DNA from: Frankia sp. QA3
GTDB taxonomy: Bacteria; Actinomycetota; Actinomycetes; Frankiales; Frankiaceae
NCBI RefSeq assembly: GCF_000262465.1
Contig: NZ_CM001489.1
Coordinates: 847,772 to 911,771, forward strand
Length of the DNA stretch: 64,000 nucleotides
Reading direction: 5' to 3'
Below, in pieces: positions 9,112 to 16,803 of this stretch. The translations under genes were made by a program, and so were the position numbers. Every line of letters starts with the position of its first letter. The stretch's first letter is position 1. A model generated the notes under the pieces. It saw nothing but the letters and a program-made list of their open reading frames with translations, was not told the origin of the DNA and made no database searches.

Positions 9112-10253
9112 CCGGGCGGGACAGCCGGATCCCGGCCGCGGTGAGCCTGTTGTGCGCGGTCGCCGCTCCGCTGCTGCTCGGACATCTGGCCGGCGGACCC
9201 ACGGTGGTCTGGGTGCTGCTTGCCGCCGCGCTCGCGCTGGTCACGGCCGTCCCGTGGCTGCGCCGCACCGCGGCACCGTCCGACCGGTTCGCGGCGCCGC
9301 CGGCCTCCGGGACACCCCTCCCACACCTGCCTTCCGCGGCGGATCGGCTGCCGGCCTCGGACTGGCTCCTCGCGTCGGAGCCGCCTGCGGATCTGCCCGG
9401 CGATCTTGTGCCGGAATGGCAGAAGCTGCGGTGGGTCGGGCGGGTGTTCGGCTCCACCAGGTCGGCGGTCCTCTGGCACCTCCTGAACCCCAGCGCGGAC
9501 GTCGATCGGACTGGACTGACCCTCGAGAAACTCGAATATCTGGTGTCGGTCGTCGCCGGCAAACCACGGGAGGAGCGCGCCTCACCGTGGCAGCCCCAGC
9601 CCGCCGCGCCGTCCGGTCCCGTGCTGGCATTCGAGGACCATGCCCGGGCGCTCGTCACCTGCGTGTTGCCGACGTCGGGCGATGCTCGCCGGAGCCTGCT
9701 GGCCCGGGAGCTGGGGCATTTTCTCCAGCGCTGGAACCCCTCCGAGGAGTTCGACCGGCGGACGCGTGAGGCATACCTGCCTGGTTCGTTCGACGACTGG
9801 GTCCAGGAATCGGGCGGCCGACGGGTGTCGGACGCCGACCCGGGGGCGTCCGGGAGCGGGCCGCCTCGGAGCGGTTCGGTCCCACCCGGCCCCTCACCGG
9901 CCTCGGCTCCCGGGCGATGGGACGGTTCCGGTCCGCCCGGGGAGGCGTCGCAGCCCGACGGTTCCGGGTCGCCCCGCGAGTTCGGGTCGCCCCGCGAGTC
10001 CGGGTCGCCCCGCGAGTTCGGGTCGCCACCAAGGCCCCGGCCGCCAGGGAGCGAGGGGTGGAGGCCCGATCCGGGACGGCCTGTCGATGGCCAGCCGGCT
10101 GGCCATCGGACCCGCAACGGGTGGCCTCGGGGCGGCGGACGTGGCCTGTCGCGTCGCGGCGATCGGTGGTCCGCGGGCGGAGAGCCGCGTGGCGGTTGGT
10201 CCGCCGGTGGGGCCTACCCGGTGTCCGAGGAGGACGGCGGGGTGGGCGAGTAG
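9108..10253 (+). CDS. Uncharacterised membrane protein with repeat-rich tail
   Basis: The GTG at 9108 overlaps the previous stop (GTGA) and follows a GAGGAG ribosome-binding site, so this is the last gene of the cyclase cluster. 381 residues. Two adjacent hydrophobic segments lie at about residues 8-45, followed by a soluble region (about 80-230) containing VPEWQKLRWVGRVFGSTR and a helix-rich segment. The C-terminal ~150 residues are Gly/Ser/Pro/Arg-rich and low complexity, including an 18-bp tandem repeat (GSPREF/GSPRES). No family is recognised. It may anchor the cluster's other products to the membrane. Confidence 0.5.
   Translation: MTGRDSRIPAAVSLLCAVAAPLLLGHLAGGPTVVWVLLAAALALVTAVPWLRRTAAPSDRFAAPPASGTPLPHLPSAADRLPASDWLLASEPPADLPGDLVPEWQKLRWVGRVFGSTRSAVLWHLLNPSADVDRTGLTLEKLEYLVSVVAGKPREERASPWQPQPAAPSGPVLAFEDHARALVTCVLPTSGDARRSLLARELGHFLQRWNPSEEFDRRTREAYLPGSFDDWVQESGGRRVSDADPGASGSGPPRSGSVPPGPSPASAPGRWDGSGPPGEASQPDGSGSPREFGSPRESGSPREFGSPPRPRPPGSEGWRPDPGRPVDGQPAGHRTRNGWPRGGGRGLSRRGDRWSAGGEPRGGWSAGGAYPVSEEDGGVGE
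9963..10030 (+). repeat. 18-bp in-frame tandem repeat, about 3.8 units
   Basis: Units alternate TCCGGGTCGCCCCGCGAG and TTCGGGTCGCCCCGCGAG at 9963, 9981, 9999 and 10017 (last incomplete). They encode Gly-Ser-Pro-Arg-Glu-(Phe/Ser) repeats in the tail of the membrane protein. Confidence 0.8.
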
Positions 10254-10554
10254 GGCGGTCTGTGGTTGCAGCCGGTGGTGGCCTCACTGTTTGGACGTTT
10301 TCGTCCCTTGTTCGGCTTACCTGACATCTTCTGACGCTGTCGGGCGCGAAGTGTGGAGCTTTTTCGGTGCGGGTTTTCCCTGATATCTATGAGAGATCTC
10401 CGTGTATCGTCACGGGTTCGGTCTGAAATCCCCATTCCGGTTGACGGCGCCATCCGGCCCACGAACAATCACATCTGGCATCAATGCTGATTTTCGCGCG
10501 GAACCCGGTTGCTCCAGGGCTGGGCCGGTCGCGCGTCAGGAAACGGGGTGGAGC
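10254..10554. other. Intergenic region, no gene seen
   Basis: About 300 bp, visibly more AT-rich than its flanks (for example TTTTCGTCCCTTGTTC and TGATATCTATGAGAG near 10309-10395). It probably carries the promoter for the inhibitor-like gene. No clear -35/-10 pair was assigned and no coding frame is convincing. Confidence 0.4.
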
Positions 10555-10956
10555 ATGGCAAGTGTGAACGACGGAATTTATCGGATCACGCTCGACGGTC
10601 GGCAGATCCTGACCGCCGCCGGTGGGGACAACCTCGTCCTCCTGCCGGAGCGCACCAGCCGGCAGGAATGGCAGGTCCAGCGGACGGACAACGAGACCTG
10701 GGTGATCCGTCGGGGGGACTCGTCGCAGTTTCTCGGCTTCGACGGAGATCCGGACACCTTCGAGCGCGTCCGGCTGTTCGGTCAGCCGCGGGAATGGCGG
10801 ATCATCGACGGCCCGCGGCCCGGTACCTTCACCATCGGCGTGCCGAACAACGAGCTGACCCTGGGCCTGCACCCGGCGCTCATCTTCCCGCCGCTGGTCG
10901 CGCTCTCGCCGGTCTTCAACGAGGACAACGGCTGGAGCTTCGAGAGCGTCGACTAG
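10555..10956 (+). CDS. Small beta-trefoil-like protein (I66 protease-inhibitor-like), copy 1
   Basis: 133 residues from ATG 10555, preceded by GGGGTGGAG; the longer frame upstream is non-coding. The protein is beta-rich with the pattern DGIYRITLDGR, REWRIIDGPRPGTFTIG and LTLGLHPALIFPPLVALSP. There is no signal peptide and no Cys. The size and opening 'DG.Y.I' resemble I66 beta-trefoil serine-protease inhibitors, but this assignment is by general appearance only. A close paralogue lies about 700 bp downstream in the same orientation with the same C-terminal core. Function unproven. Confidence 0.55.
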   Translation: MASVNDGIYRITLDGRQILTAAGGDNLVLLPERTSRQEWQVQRTDNETWVIRRGDSSQFLGFDGDPDTFERVRLFGQPREWRIIDGPRPGTFTIGVPNNELTLGLHPALIFPPLVALSPVFNEDNGWSFESVD

Positions 10957-11649
10957 CTGCGGCCGCCCACGGGGGGGCGCCCCGGGAATCTGGCCGGGCG
11001 GCCACCTGCCGCGGATCGGCCGCCCTGTGCCGTGGACGACCCGCCCTGGTCGTCCACGGCACGGCCGCGCGGGGAGCATCGCGCGCGGCGGGCACTCCAT
11101 CGGGATTGTCGGTGCCGAGCGGCCGTGGGTCCGCCCGGGAAGACCGGCACGCCCCGCCGACGAGTGCGGGTAGCATTCCCCACCGAATTCCCTGCCTTCG
11201 TCTGGTGGTTTTCCCCCGGTAGGGATGGGCGGAATACCTCATCGCCCGCAATGCGATCTCGCGGCGCGTGTAAACGGACCGCTATCCCGTTACCGGTCGT
11301 CCCCACAAGAAAGGGGAACCGGGCAGGTCCGCGGACGTGACAGTACGAGAGTGACGAGGAAGCCCGGTGGCGGTCGTTTCGCCGCCCCGCGGAATCGAGG
11401 TGTGGCGCTCGCGGCCTGCCGGACCATGCGCGGGCATGATGGTGCCCGGCGCCACGGGCGGCGCACCTCACCTCCGAACCACACGTTCACCGCGCAGCCG
11501 CGTGCCCGTGCGCCATCGCAGCATCCGCCGCGCCGGCGACCTGCCGGCATCGGCTGCGGGAGGGGACATCCCGCCGCGGCGCGGCATCCTCCCGCCCGAA
11601 GCCGGCCGTGTCACGGCCGGCTGCTTCACGACCAGAAACGGGGTTGACC
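10957..11649. other. Gene-poor region between the paralogues
   Basis: About 690 bp with no convincing gene. It contains a strong hairpin (11027-11062, listed separately) and a weaker one at 11293-11322 (CCCC/GGGG inner stem, CCGGT/ACCGG outer stem). AAACGGGGT sequence occurs upstream of both paralogues (near 10541 and 11637), suggesting the duplication included upstream sequence. Confidence 0.45.
11027..11062. terminator. 15-bp perfect-stem hairpin, likely terminator
   Basis: Stem GTGCCGTGGACGACC (11027-11041), 6-nt loop, then the exact reverse complement (11048-11062), 70 bp after the stop of the first inhibitor-like gene. No T-run. Confidence 0.6.
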
Positions 11650-12072
11650 GTGGGAAAAATTGCTGACGGCGTCTACCGGATCCGCATCGACGGCCGGGAC
11701 AACCTGACTCTGAGCTCCCCCGACCGCAACAACATCTTCCTCCTGCCGGGTGAGGGCCCCGGGCAGGAGTGGGAGATCCAGCAGTCCGGAAGCGGGCAAA
11801 ACGGTAACGGCACGTACACCATCCGGCAGGCCTCCGCGCCGCTCTTCGTCGGTTTCGAGGGCTCCCCGGACGTCTTCGAGCGGGTCCGGCCCCTCCCGGA
11901 GGCCCGCGAATGGCGGATCGTCGAGGGCCCGCGGCCGGGCACGGTCACCATCGGCGTGGTGGAGAACGACCTCACCCTCGGGCTGCACCCCGCGCTGATC
12001 TTCCCGCCGTTGGTCGCCCTGTCGCCCATCTTCGCCGAGGACCGCGGCTGGTCCCTGCAGCCCGCCGGCTGA
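11650..12072 (+). CDS. Small beta-trefoil-like protein (I66-like), copy 2
   Basis: 140 residues from GTG 11650. It is clearly paralogous to the protein at 10555: both share DG.YRI..DGR, FERVR, EWRI.(D/E)GPRPGT.TIG and the run TLGLHPALIFPPLVALSP. It differs by a short Gly/Asn insertion (GSGQNGNG) in the middle. No signal peptide, no Cys. If these are protease inhibitors, the insertion falls in a loop that could set specificity (inference). The two copies are separated by a strong hairpin and are probably transcribed separately. Confidence 0.55.
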   Translation: MGKIADGVYRIRIDGRDNLTLSSPDRNNIFLLPGEGPGQEWEIQQSGSGQNGNGTYTIRQASAPLFVGFEGSPDVFERVRPLPEAREWRIVEGPRPGTVTIGVVENDLTLGLHPALIFPPLVALSPIFAEDRGWSLQPAG

Positions 12073-12549
12073 CCAGCGGACGCCCCTGCCTCACGGGGAG
12101 GCCGTAGCGCCGCCGGCCGAAAGCCGCCCGGAGGGGGATGGCAGGGGACACCGAGAACGGCCATACCGTGCCGCGGCGACCACTCATCGCGCCAGTCTGC
12201 CGCGGCACGGCTCCCGGGCGACTACTGATCTTCAATGTGCGATACCGGTCGATGGATCATGATGATCGCTTCACGTTCGGCCCGGCGACGGCGAGGTACC
12301 CGCCGAGCAGGCCAGGGCGGCGTCGGACCGGCCCATGGACGGCCGCCGGCCGGCACACAACCCCACCCCCGACCCGACCCGACCCGACCCCGATGGTGAT
12401 CATGGTGTTCCGCGGAACCGGAACCGGGCAGGATCCGCTCCAGCTCGACCTGGCGGATTAAAGATCAGTAGTTCCTGCGCCGGCCATGCAACGTCCGATT
12501 TGCATGGTAGTGGGGGCTTTGCGCGGTGATACTGGTGCGCTGAGCGCCG
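12073..12549. other. Intergenic region with a 252-bp segment bounded by imperfect inverted repeats
   Basis: No gene is seen. 12221-12236 (ACTACTGATCTTCAAT) and 12457-12472 (reverse complement ACTACTGATCTTTAAT) match at 15 of 16 positions in inverted orientation, enclosing about 220 bp. The interior contains a CCCGA short tandem repeat (about 12368-12390). This could be a MITE-like remnant or a long-range hairpin; no target-site duplication is evident. Confidence 0.4.
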
Positions 12550-13489
12550 ATGGTTCGTGACGACCCGTGGTTCGACGTTGACGCACCGTCCGCTGGATGG
12601 AGTTCCGCCGGATCGCATTCGTCGGCGGCCGCGGTCGAGACGAAGGTGCGCCTGCTGGACGATCCCACTGCGCGGGCCTACGGTGCGGACGAACGCGGCT
12701 CGCTGGCGGCCCCGGACGCGGACCGAGCACGGATCGAGTCGAAACTGGATGCACTCGAACGCCGGGCCCGCCAAGCAGACCTACAACCTGGCGTACCGGA
12801 GCCGTCCTCCCCGATATCGGGAGACGCCGCCTCCTCGATCGGACAAAAGCTTGCGAAGTTCGATCATCCAGTCGATCGGGCCCCGTCGGTCGGGCCGATT
12901 GCCGGTCGGGCCGATTGCCGGTCGGGAAGGCCTTACGGCAGCGCTCGGCCCCGAACATCCGTCGGGGCGCGCCCTGCCGGATAGCGCGAAGATCCGGGAC
13001 GCACGAGATCCGGTCGAGACTCCCAGACTCGACGGCAGACTTGAGAAGATCTACAACGAGAGCCTGCCCACTCCCGCCGGCCGCGCTTTCTTCGAGACGG
13101 ACGACGCACGGCTGCGCCAGTCCGCCCTTACCCCGAGACCGAAGACGGGTTTCTACACGGCGGATCTGCACGGCAGCCCGTCCGCGTTCCGAGTAGGCGG
13201 CGAGACACTGGGTGCCGAGGATCTCGCAGATCTCATCCGGGTCGATGAAACCGGGCAGAACCGCTCCGTGCGGCTGCTGTCCTGCTCCACGGGAGCGGGA
13301 AGAAAGCCGGTTGCGCAGGGCCTCGCCAACGAGCTGGGCGTGCGGGTTGAGGCGCCGACAGGCCCGCTCTGGGTCAACCACCGCGGAGTGCCCATGATCG
13401 ACAGTGCGGAGACGCGGAGCTGGTATGGTGCGAAGGCCACCGAAGAGGGCAGCTGGCGCAGCTTCGATCCGGACCGGACAAGGACGTGA
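12550..13489 (+). pseudogene. Polymorphic-toxin C-terminal module, frameshifted by a 16-bp tandem duplication
   Basis: The first part (from ATG 12550, MVRDDPWFDVDAPSAGW) is in frame 1 and the second part (to the TGA at 13487-13489) is in frame 2. Between them the 16-mer GTCGGGCCGATTGCCG is directly duplicated (12889-12904 and 12905-12920). Removing one copy joins the frames exactly, giving a 307-residue protein reading VGPIAGREGLTAAL across the junction. The last ~115 residues (GFYTADLHGSP, VRLLSCSTGAG, LANELGVRVEAPTGPLWV) look like a C-terminal domain often seen at the ends of actinobacterial polymorphic toxins; the catalytic activity is not identified. No secretion or repeat module precedes it, so it is an orphan cassette. 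The next gene is probably its immunity partner. Confidence 0.65.
12889..12920 (+). repeat. Direct duplication of a 16-bp unit causing a frameshift
   Basis: Two perfect copies of GTCGGGCCGATTGCCG, followed by 6 further matching bases (12921-12926). 16 is not a multiple of three, so the copy number decides whether the toxin frame is open. Confidence 0.9.
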
Positions 13490-13491
13490 CT

Positions 13492-13890
13492 ATGTCTGAA
13501 GTCGGTGGACGGAGTCCCCGTGTGGCCAGGCTGTATGACTCTTATACGGATGAAATTGTCGATCTCTCGCAGTGGGCGCGTGTATCCAGCCAGGCGGAGA
13601 AGGAAAGTATGCTGCGTTTCCGGCGGGGCGCGCGATTCCTGCTGCGAACCACCGCTCTCGCCACGGATCCGCTCGACCTCTCGAAAGGGGAGGTAATGCC
13701 GATGAGCTATCGCTCCGACGGCGCGTGGATCTGGTCCGACGGGGTCGCTTACTATCTCGACGTCTACGAGATCGCCCCGGAGCCGGAATTCGTCGAGCAC
13801 ATCCGCAGCCGGGGCTACGAACCGCACGACGCGACGGACGAGGAACTGGACGTCGCCTATGAGGTCCTGGAGGCGCTTCGCCACTCATGA
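13492..13890 (+). CDS. Probable immunity protein for the adjacent toxin module
   Basis: 132 residues. The start is set at ATG 13492 because AAGGA (13479-13483) is correctly spaced to it; the GTG at 13486 that overlaps the toxin stop is too close. It is a small acidic cytoplasmic protein with no signal or membrane segment, with LYDSYTDEIVDLSQWA near the N-terminus, a beta-rich middle (SDGAWIWSDGVAYYLDVY) and an acidic end (PHDATDEELDVAYEVLEAL). This size, acidity and position directly after a toxin C-terminal domain are typical of immunity proteins, but no named immunity family is recognised. Confidence 0.55.
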   Translation: MSEVGGRSPRVARLYDSYTDEIVDLSQWARVSSQAEKESMLRFRRGARFLLRTTALATDPLDLSKGEVMPMSYRSDGAWIWSDGVAYYLDVYEIAPEPEFVEHIRSRGYEPHDATDEELDVAYEVLEALRHS

Positions 13891-14006
13891 CGGTGCAGGC
13901 TGCCCGCGGACAGTCCGAACCATGTGCGCTTTCGAGGCCCTGTTCCGGATAGGGCGGGAGTCCAGGCGGCTGGCCCGATCATCCATGTGGGCGCAACGAT
14001 GAAGGC

Positions 14007-14579
14007 ATGACCATCCCTAGGCTGACGACGCAGCGGTTGATCCTGCGGCCGATCGAGAACGGTGACGTCGACGGGTTCACCCGGATCTGGTCCGACCCGG
14101 AGTTCGCCCGTCATGTCGGTGGTCCGGTCACGTCACCGGACGCCGTGTGGCACCAGATGGCCGGGTGCATCGGGTGTTGGCTGCTCACCGGGGTCGGGCC
14201 GTGGTCGGTGGTGGAAAGGGAGAGCGGAACGCTCGTCGGGCGGGCCGGGCTCTGGGACGAGCCGGGCTGGCCGGGCGTCGAGGCGCTGTGGTACATCGGC
14301 CGGCCCTGGTGGGGACGGGGGTACGCCGCGGAGGCGGCGGCCGCGGCGATCACCTGGGTGCTGGGGCGGCGGCCCGAGCTCGACCGGGTGTGTGCGGCCA
14401 TCGTCCCGGCCAACACCCGTTCCGTCCGGGTCGCGCAGCGCCTCGGCATGCGCCGGACAGGCACCGAGTACCTGCACGAGGAGACGCACACGATCTACGC
14501 CGTCAGCCGCGAGGACTGGACCCGCCGGCCCGGCGCCGGCGCGCATTCCGATCAGCCGGCACGGTCCCAGCGCTGGTAG
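14007..14579 (+). CDS. GNAT acetyltransferase, RimJ/RimL-like
   Basis: 190 residues. The opening TTQRLILRPIENGDVDGF, the acetyl-CoA loop (RPWWGRGYAAEAA, about residues 94-106) and the end NTRSVRVAQRLGMRRTGT are classic for the RimJ/RimL branch of the GNAT family. These enzymes transfer acetyl from acetyl-CoA to an N-terminal or small-molecule amine; the substrate is not predictable. Length is normal. Confidence 0.88.
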   Translation: MTIPRLTTQRLILRPIENGDVDGFTRIWSDPEFARHVGGPVTSPDAVWHQMAGCIGCWLLTGVGPWSVVERESGTLVGRAGLWDEPGWPGVEALWYIGRPWWGRGYAAEAAAAAITWVLGRRPELDRVCAAIVPANTRSVRVAQRLGMRRTGTEYLHEETHTIYAVSREDWTRRPGAGAHSDQPARSQRW

Positions 14580-14670
14580 GAGCCACCGCGGCAGCCCAGC
14601 GTGGAGAGCCGACCGTCGGCGTTGCTGTCGGCGGGCCGGCGGGGGAAGCGAGAGTGAGGGGATCTGCGAC

Positions 14671-15288
14671 GTGGTGGACGGCGGCGCGGGTACGGGCGTC
14701 GGGGCGAGCCCGCCGGTGGGGATCGCGCTCTGGCTGGCCGGCCGGCGGGCGCGGGCGGGGGACACACGGGTGCTCGCCGTCGACGGGCGCTCCGGCGCGG
14801 GTAAGACGACGCTCGCCCAGGCCGTCGCCGAGCGCCTCGATGCGCCCGTGGTGCGGATGGACGACCTGTACGACGGGTGGGACGGGCTTGCCGCCGGCAT
14901 CGACCAGCTCGTCGCGCGGATCCTGCGGCCGCTGGCCCGGGGGGAGCGGGCGCGCTGGCGCCGCTACGACTGGCACCAGCGGCGCTACAGCTCCGACCAG
15001 ACCCTGGACCCGGCGACCGCGATCCTGGTCGTCGAGGGTGTCGGCGCCGGTGCCCGGGCCGCGGCACCCCTGCTCAGCGGGCTGGTCTGCGTCGCGGCGC
15101 CGGTGGCGGTGCGACGGCGGCGCGCGCTCGCCCGGGACGGCGACACCTTCGCCCCGCACTGGGAACGCTGGGCTCGCCACGAGGATCGGTACTTCGCCGC
15201 CGAGGACGTCGCCGGCCGGGCTGACATCCTCGTCAACGGCGCGCCCGCGAGGGACGGGTCGACTACAGGTGGGTCGGCTACCAGGTAG
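14671..15288 (+). CDS. P-loop kinase, uridine kinase/AAA-like
   Basis: 205 residues from GTG 14671. Walker A GRSGAGKTTLA is at about residues 35-45, a substrate Asp region is VVRMDDLYDGW, and ILVVEGVGAGA resembles the Walker B/lid approach of the uridine kinase family, with an arginine-rich lid (VRRRRALARDGD). It probably phosphorylates a nucleoside or small molecule. The last ~15 residues (APARDGSTTGGSATR) run into the end of a Rieske-protein remnant on the other strand, so the original C-terminus may have been altered. Confidence 0.7.
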   Translation: MVDGGAGTGVGASPPVGIALWLAGRRARAGDTRVLAVDGRSGAGKTTLAQAVAERLDAPVVRMDDLYDGWDGLAAGIDQLVARILRPLARGERARWRRYDWHQRRYSSDQTLDPATAILVVEGVGAGARAAAPLLSGLVCVAAPVAVRRRRALARDGDTFAPHWERWARHEDRYFAAEDVAGRADILVNGAPARDGSTTGGSATR

Positions 15289-15648
15289 GTCGTCCAGGCA
15301 GACCCGGACCAGACCATACCGTTGCTGTGCGGCGAGCATCGTCAGCCCGCTCCTCGTCGGGAACGGCGCGTCCGGGAACTGCGGGATGCGCCGGGTCTGC
15401 CCGGCGGCGTCCCCTTCCCACCCGTGGTAGGGGCAGACCAGGTGGCAGTCCGCGATCCAGCCGCGCGACAGCGGCGCGTCACGGTGCGCGCACCGGTCGA
15501 GCGCGACGCTCGCCGCTGCCTCGGGTGACGCCCGTCGTAGCACCAGCGGGCTACCGAGGACCGTGCGGGCCAGCGGCGCCGTCGTCAGGTCGCCGGCGAA
15601 GCAGACGGCATACCAGAATCGGCGCAGGACCGGATGCTCGGAGATCAC
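15284..15648 (-). pseudogene. Rieske [2Fe-2S] oxygenase N-terminal remnant
   Basis: From about GTG 15648 the minus strand encodes VISEHPVLRRFWYAVCFAG, then a complete Rieske cluster motif, CAHRDAPLSRG...CPYHGW (C-x-H...C-x2-H), and YGLVRVCLDDLPG. This is the N-terminal cluster domain of ring-hydroxylating or pheophorbide-type oxygenases. Recognisable sequence stops at about 15285, where it meets the kinase stop codon; the catalytic non-heme iron domain is absent. About 120 of an expected ~350 residues remain, so it is a truncated remnant, unless a small Rieske ferredoxin is intended. Convergent with the kinase. Confidence 0.65.
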
Positions 15649-15972
15649 CAGATGGTCCGGGCCGTCGTGGTGAGTCGTGCGCGCGCCGGCGCCGGCCGGC
15701 CGCGGGACGGGGATTGCGGCAGCGATGATGATGCGGCGGGGGTCACGTGGCGTACCGTTCCTCCGTTGGCCGTGTGGAGGTGGAACTCGACCGCGGGCTG
15801 CCCACGAGGCCGCCCGTCCAGCAAAACGAGGCCGCGTGGCGGCACGGTTGCGGGCCCGTTCCGGTCGGGCTTCCCGGGCCGTCCGGCCTGGTTGGTCCAC
15901 GCGTCTGGTCCGGGCGGGTGGGCCGGAAGTCGCGGCCCGCGGGGGCCTTCGCCGTACAGTCAGGCGGTGACG

Positions 15973-16773
15973 ATGCCGGAGAGTCCAGCGGTCAACGGTC
16001 CCGGTCCCGCCTCGCCGCCGCCCCGGCTGGCGGGGGTCTCGTCCGCGGGCACGTCCCCGACCGACCCGGTCTCCCGGCTGGCAGCCGGGGCGGCGTCGGA
16101 CGGAGCGGCCAGGAGCCTCGCGACGGCCGCGCCGTACACGCCCGGCGAGGTGGTCGTGCACCGGTCGTTCACCACGAAGCGGCTGGTCTTCGTCCGTGTC
16201 GGCCACGTCGTCGGCCACGACGAGCGCGGCCTGCGGCTGTGGATCCCGCACGGCTGCCCGATGGCCGTCGAGCTCAGCGCGGACGGCCGCGGACTGCGGG
16301 ACATGCCCTTCGCCGAGTGGATCCGCCAACCGACGGTGATGACGACGACCGTGTGGCGCGGGCCGAACATCTTCATGCTGGTCCCGCCGCGGGGCGCCAA
16401 CTCGGTGTGGTGGTTCTGGGACTGGCAGGGCCGGTTCGTCCGCTGGTACATCAACCTGGAGGAGCCCGCCGTCGCCTGGCGGCACGACGGCCTCGTCGGA
16501 GTCGACACCACCGATCACGACCTCGATCTGTGGGTCACGCCGGAGCGGACCTGGGAGTGGAAGGACGAGCACGAGCTGGAGGAACGGCTCGCCTTCCCCG
16601 ATCACTACTGGGTGCCCGACCCGGACGCGGTGCGGGCCGAGGGGGAACGGCTGCTGCGGCTGGTGGAGGCCGGCGCGTTCCCCTTCGACGGCACCTGGAC
16701 CGACTTCCGGCCGGACCCGTCCTGGCGGACCCCCGACGCGCTGCCCGCCGGCTGGGACCGCCCCCGCGCCTGA
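15973..16773 (+). CDS. DUF402/FomD-like protein
   Basis: 266 residues from ATG 15973; GTG 15967 is an alternative. The first ~55 residues are Pro/Ala/Ser-rich and probably disordered. The rest is a DUF402 domain: GLRLWIPHGCPM, WRGPNIFMLVPPRGANSVWW, YINLEEPAVAWRHDG and VDTTDHDLDLWV with conserved acidic residues, then the tail ERLLRLVEAGAFPFDGTW. Characterised DUF402 members (FomD, SC4828-like) are metal-dependent nucleotide hydrolases; the acidic residues for metal binding are visible, but the substrate is unknown. Confidence 0.8.
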   Translation: MPESPAVNGPGPASPPPRLAGVSSAGTSPTDPVSRLAAGAASDGAARSLATAAPYTPGEVVVHRSFTTKRLVFVRVGHVVGHDERGLRLWIPHGCPMAVELSADGRGLRDMPFAEWIRQPTVMTTTVWRGPNIFMLVPPRGANSVWWFWDWQGRFVRWYINLEEPAVAWRHDGLVGVDTTDHDLDLWVTPERTWEWKDEHELEERLAFPDHYWVPDPDAVRAEGERLLRLVEAGAFPFDGTWTDFRPDPSWRTPDALPAGWDRPRA

Positions 16774-16803
16774 TCCCCGGGGCCGGGCGGGCCGCGGCGT
16801 GGT

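Noticed and set aside
11293-11322. CRISPR-repeat-like sequence with a CCCC/GGGG hairpin
   Set aside because: Only one copy exists and there is no spaced array; a plain hairpin.
12458-13381. 307-codon minus-strand frame opposite the toxin module
   Set aside because: Composition is anti-sense-like; the plus strand carries the recognisable toxin sequence and the explained frameshift.
14503-16605. 700-codon minus-strand frame
   Set aside because: Only the Rieske segment (about 15284-15648) is real; the rest is antisense to the DUF402 and kinase genes.
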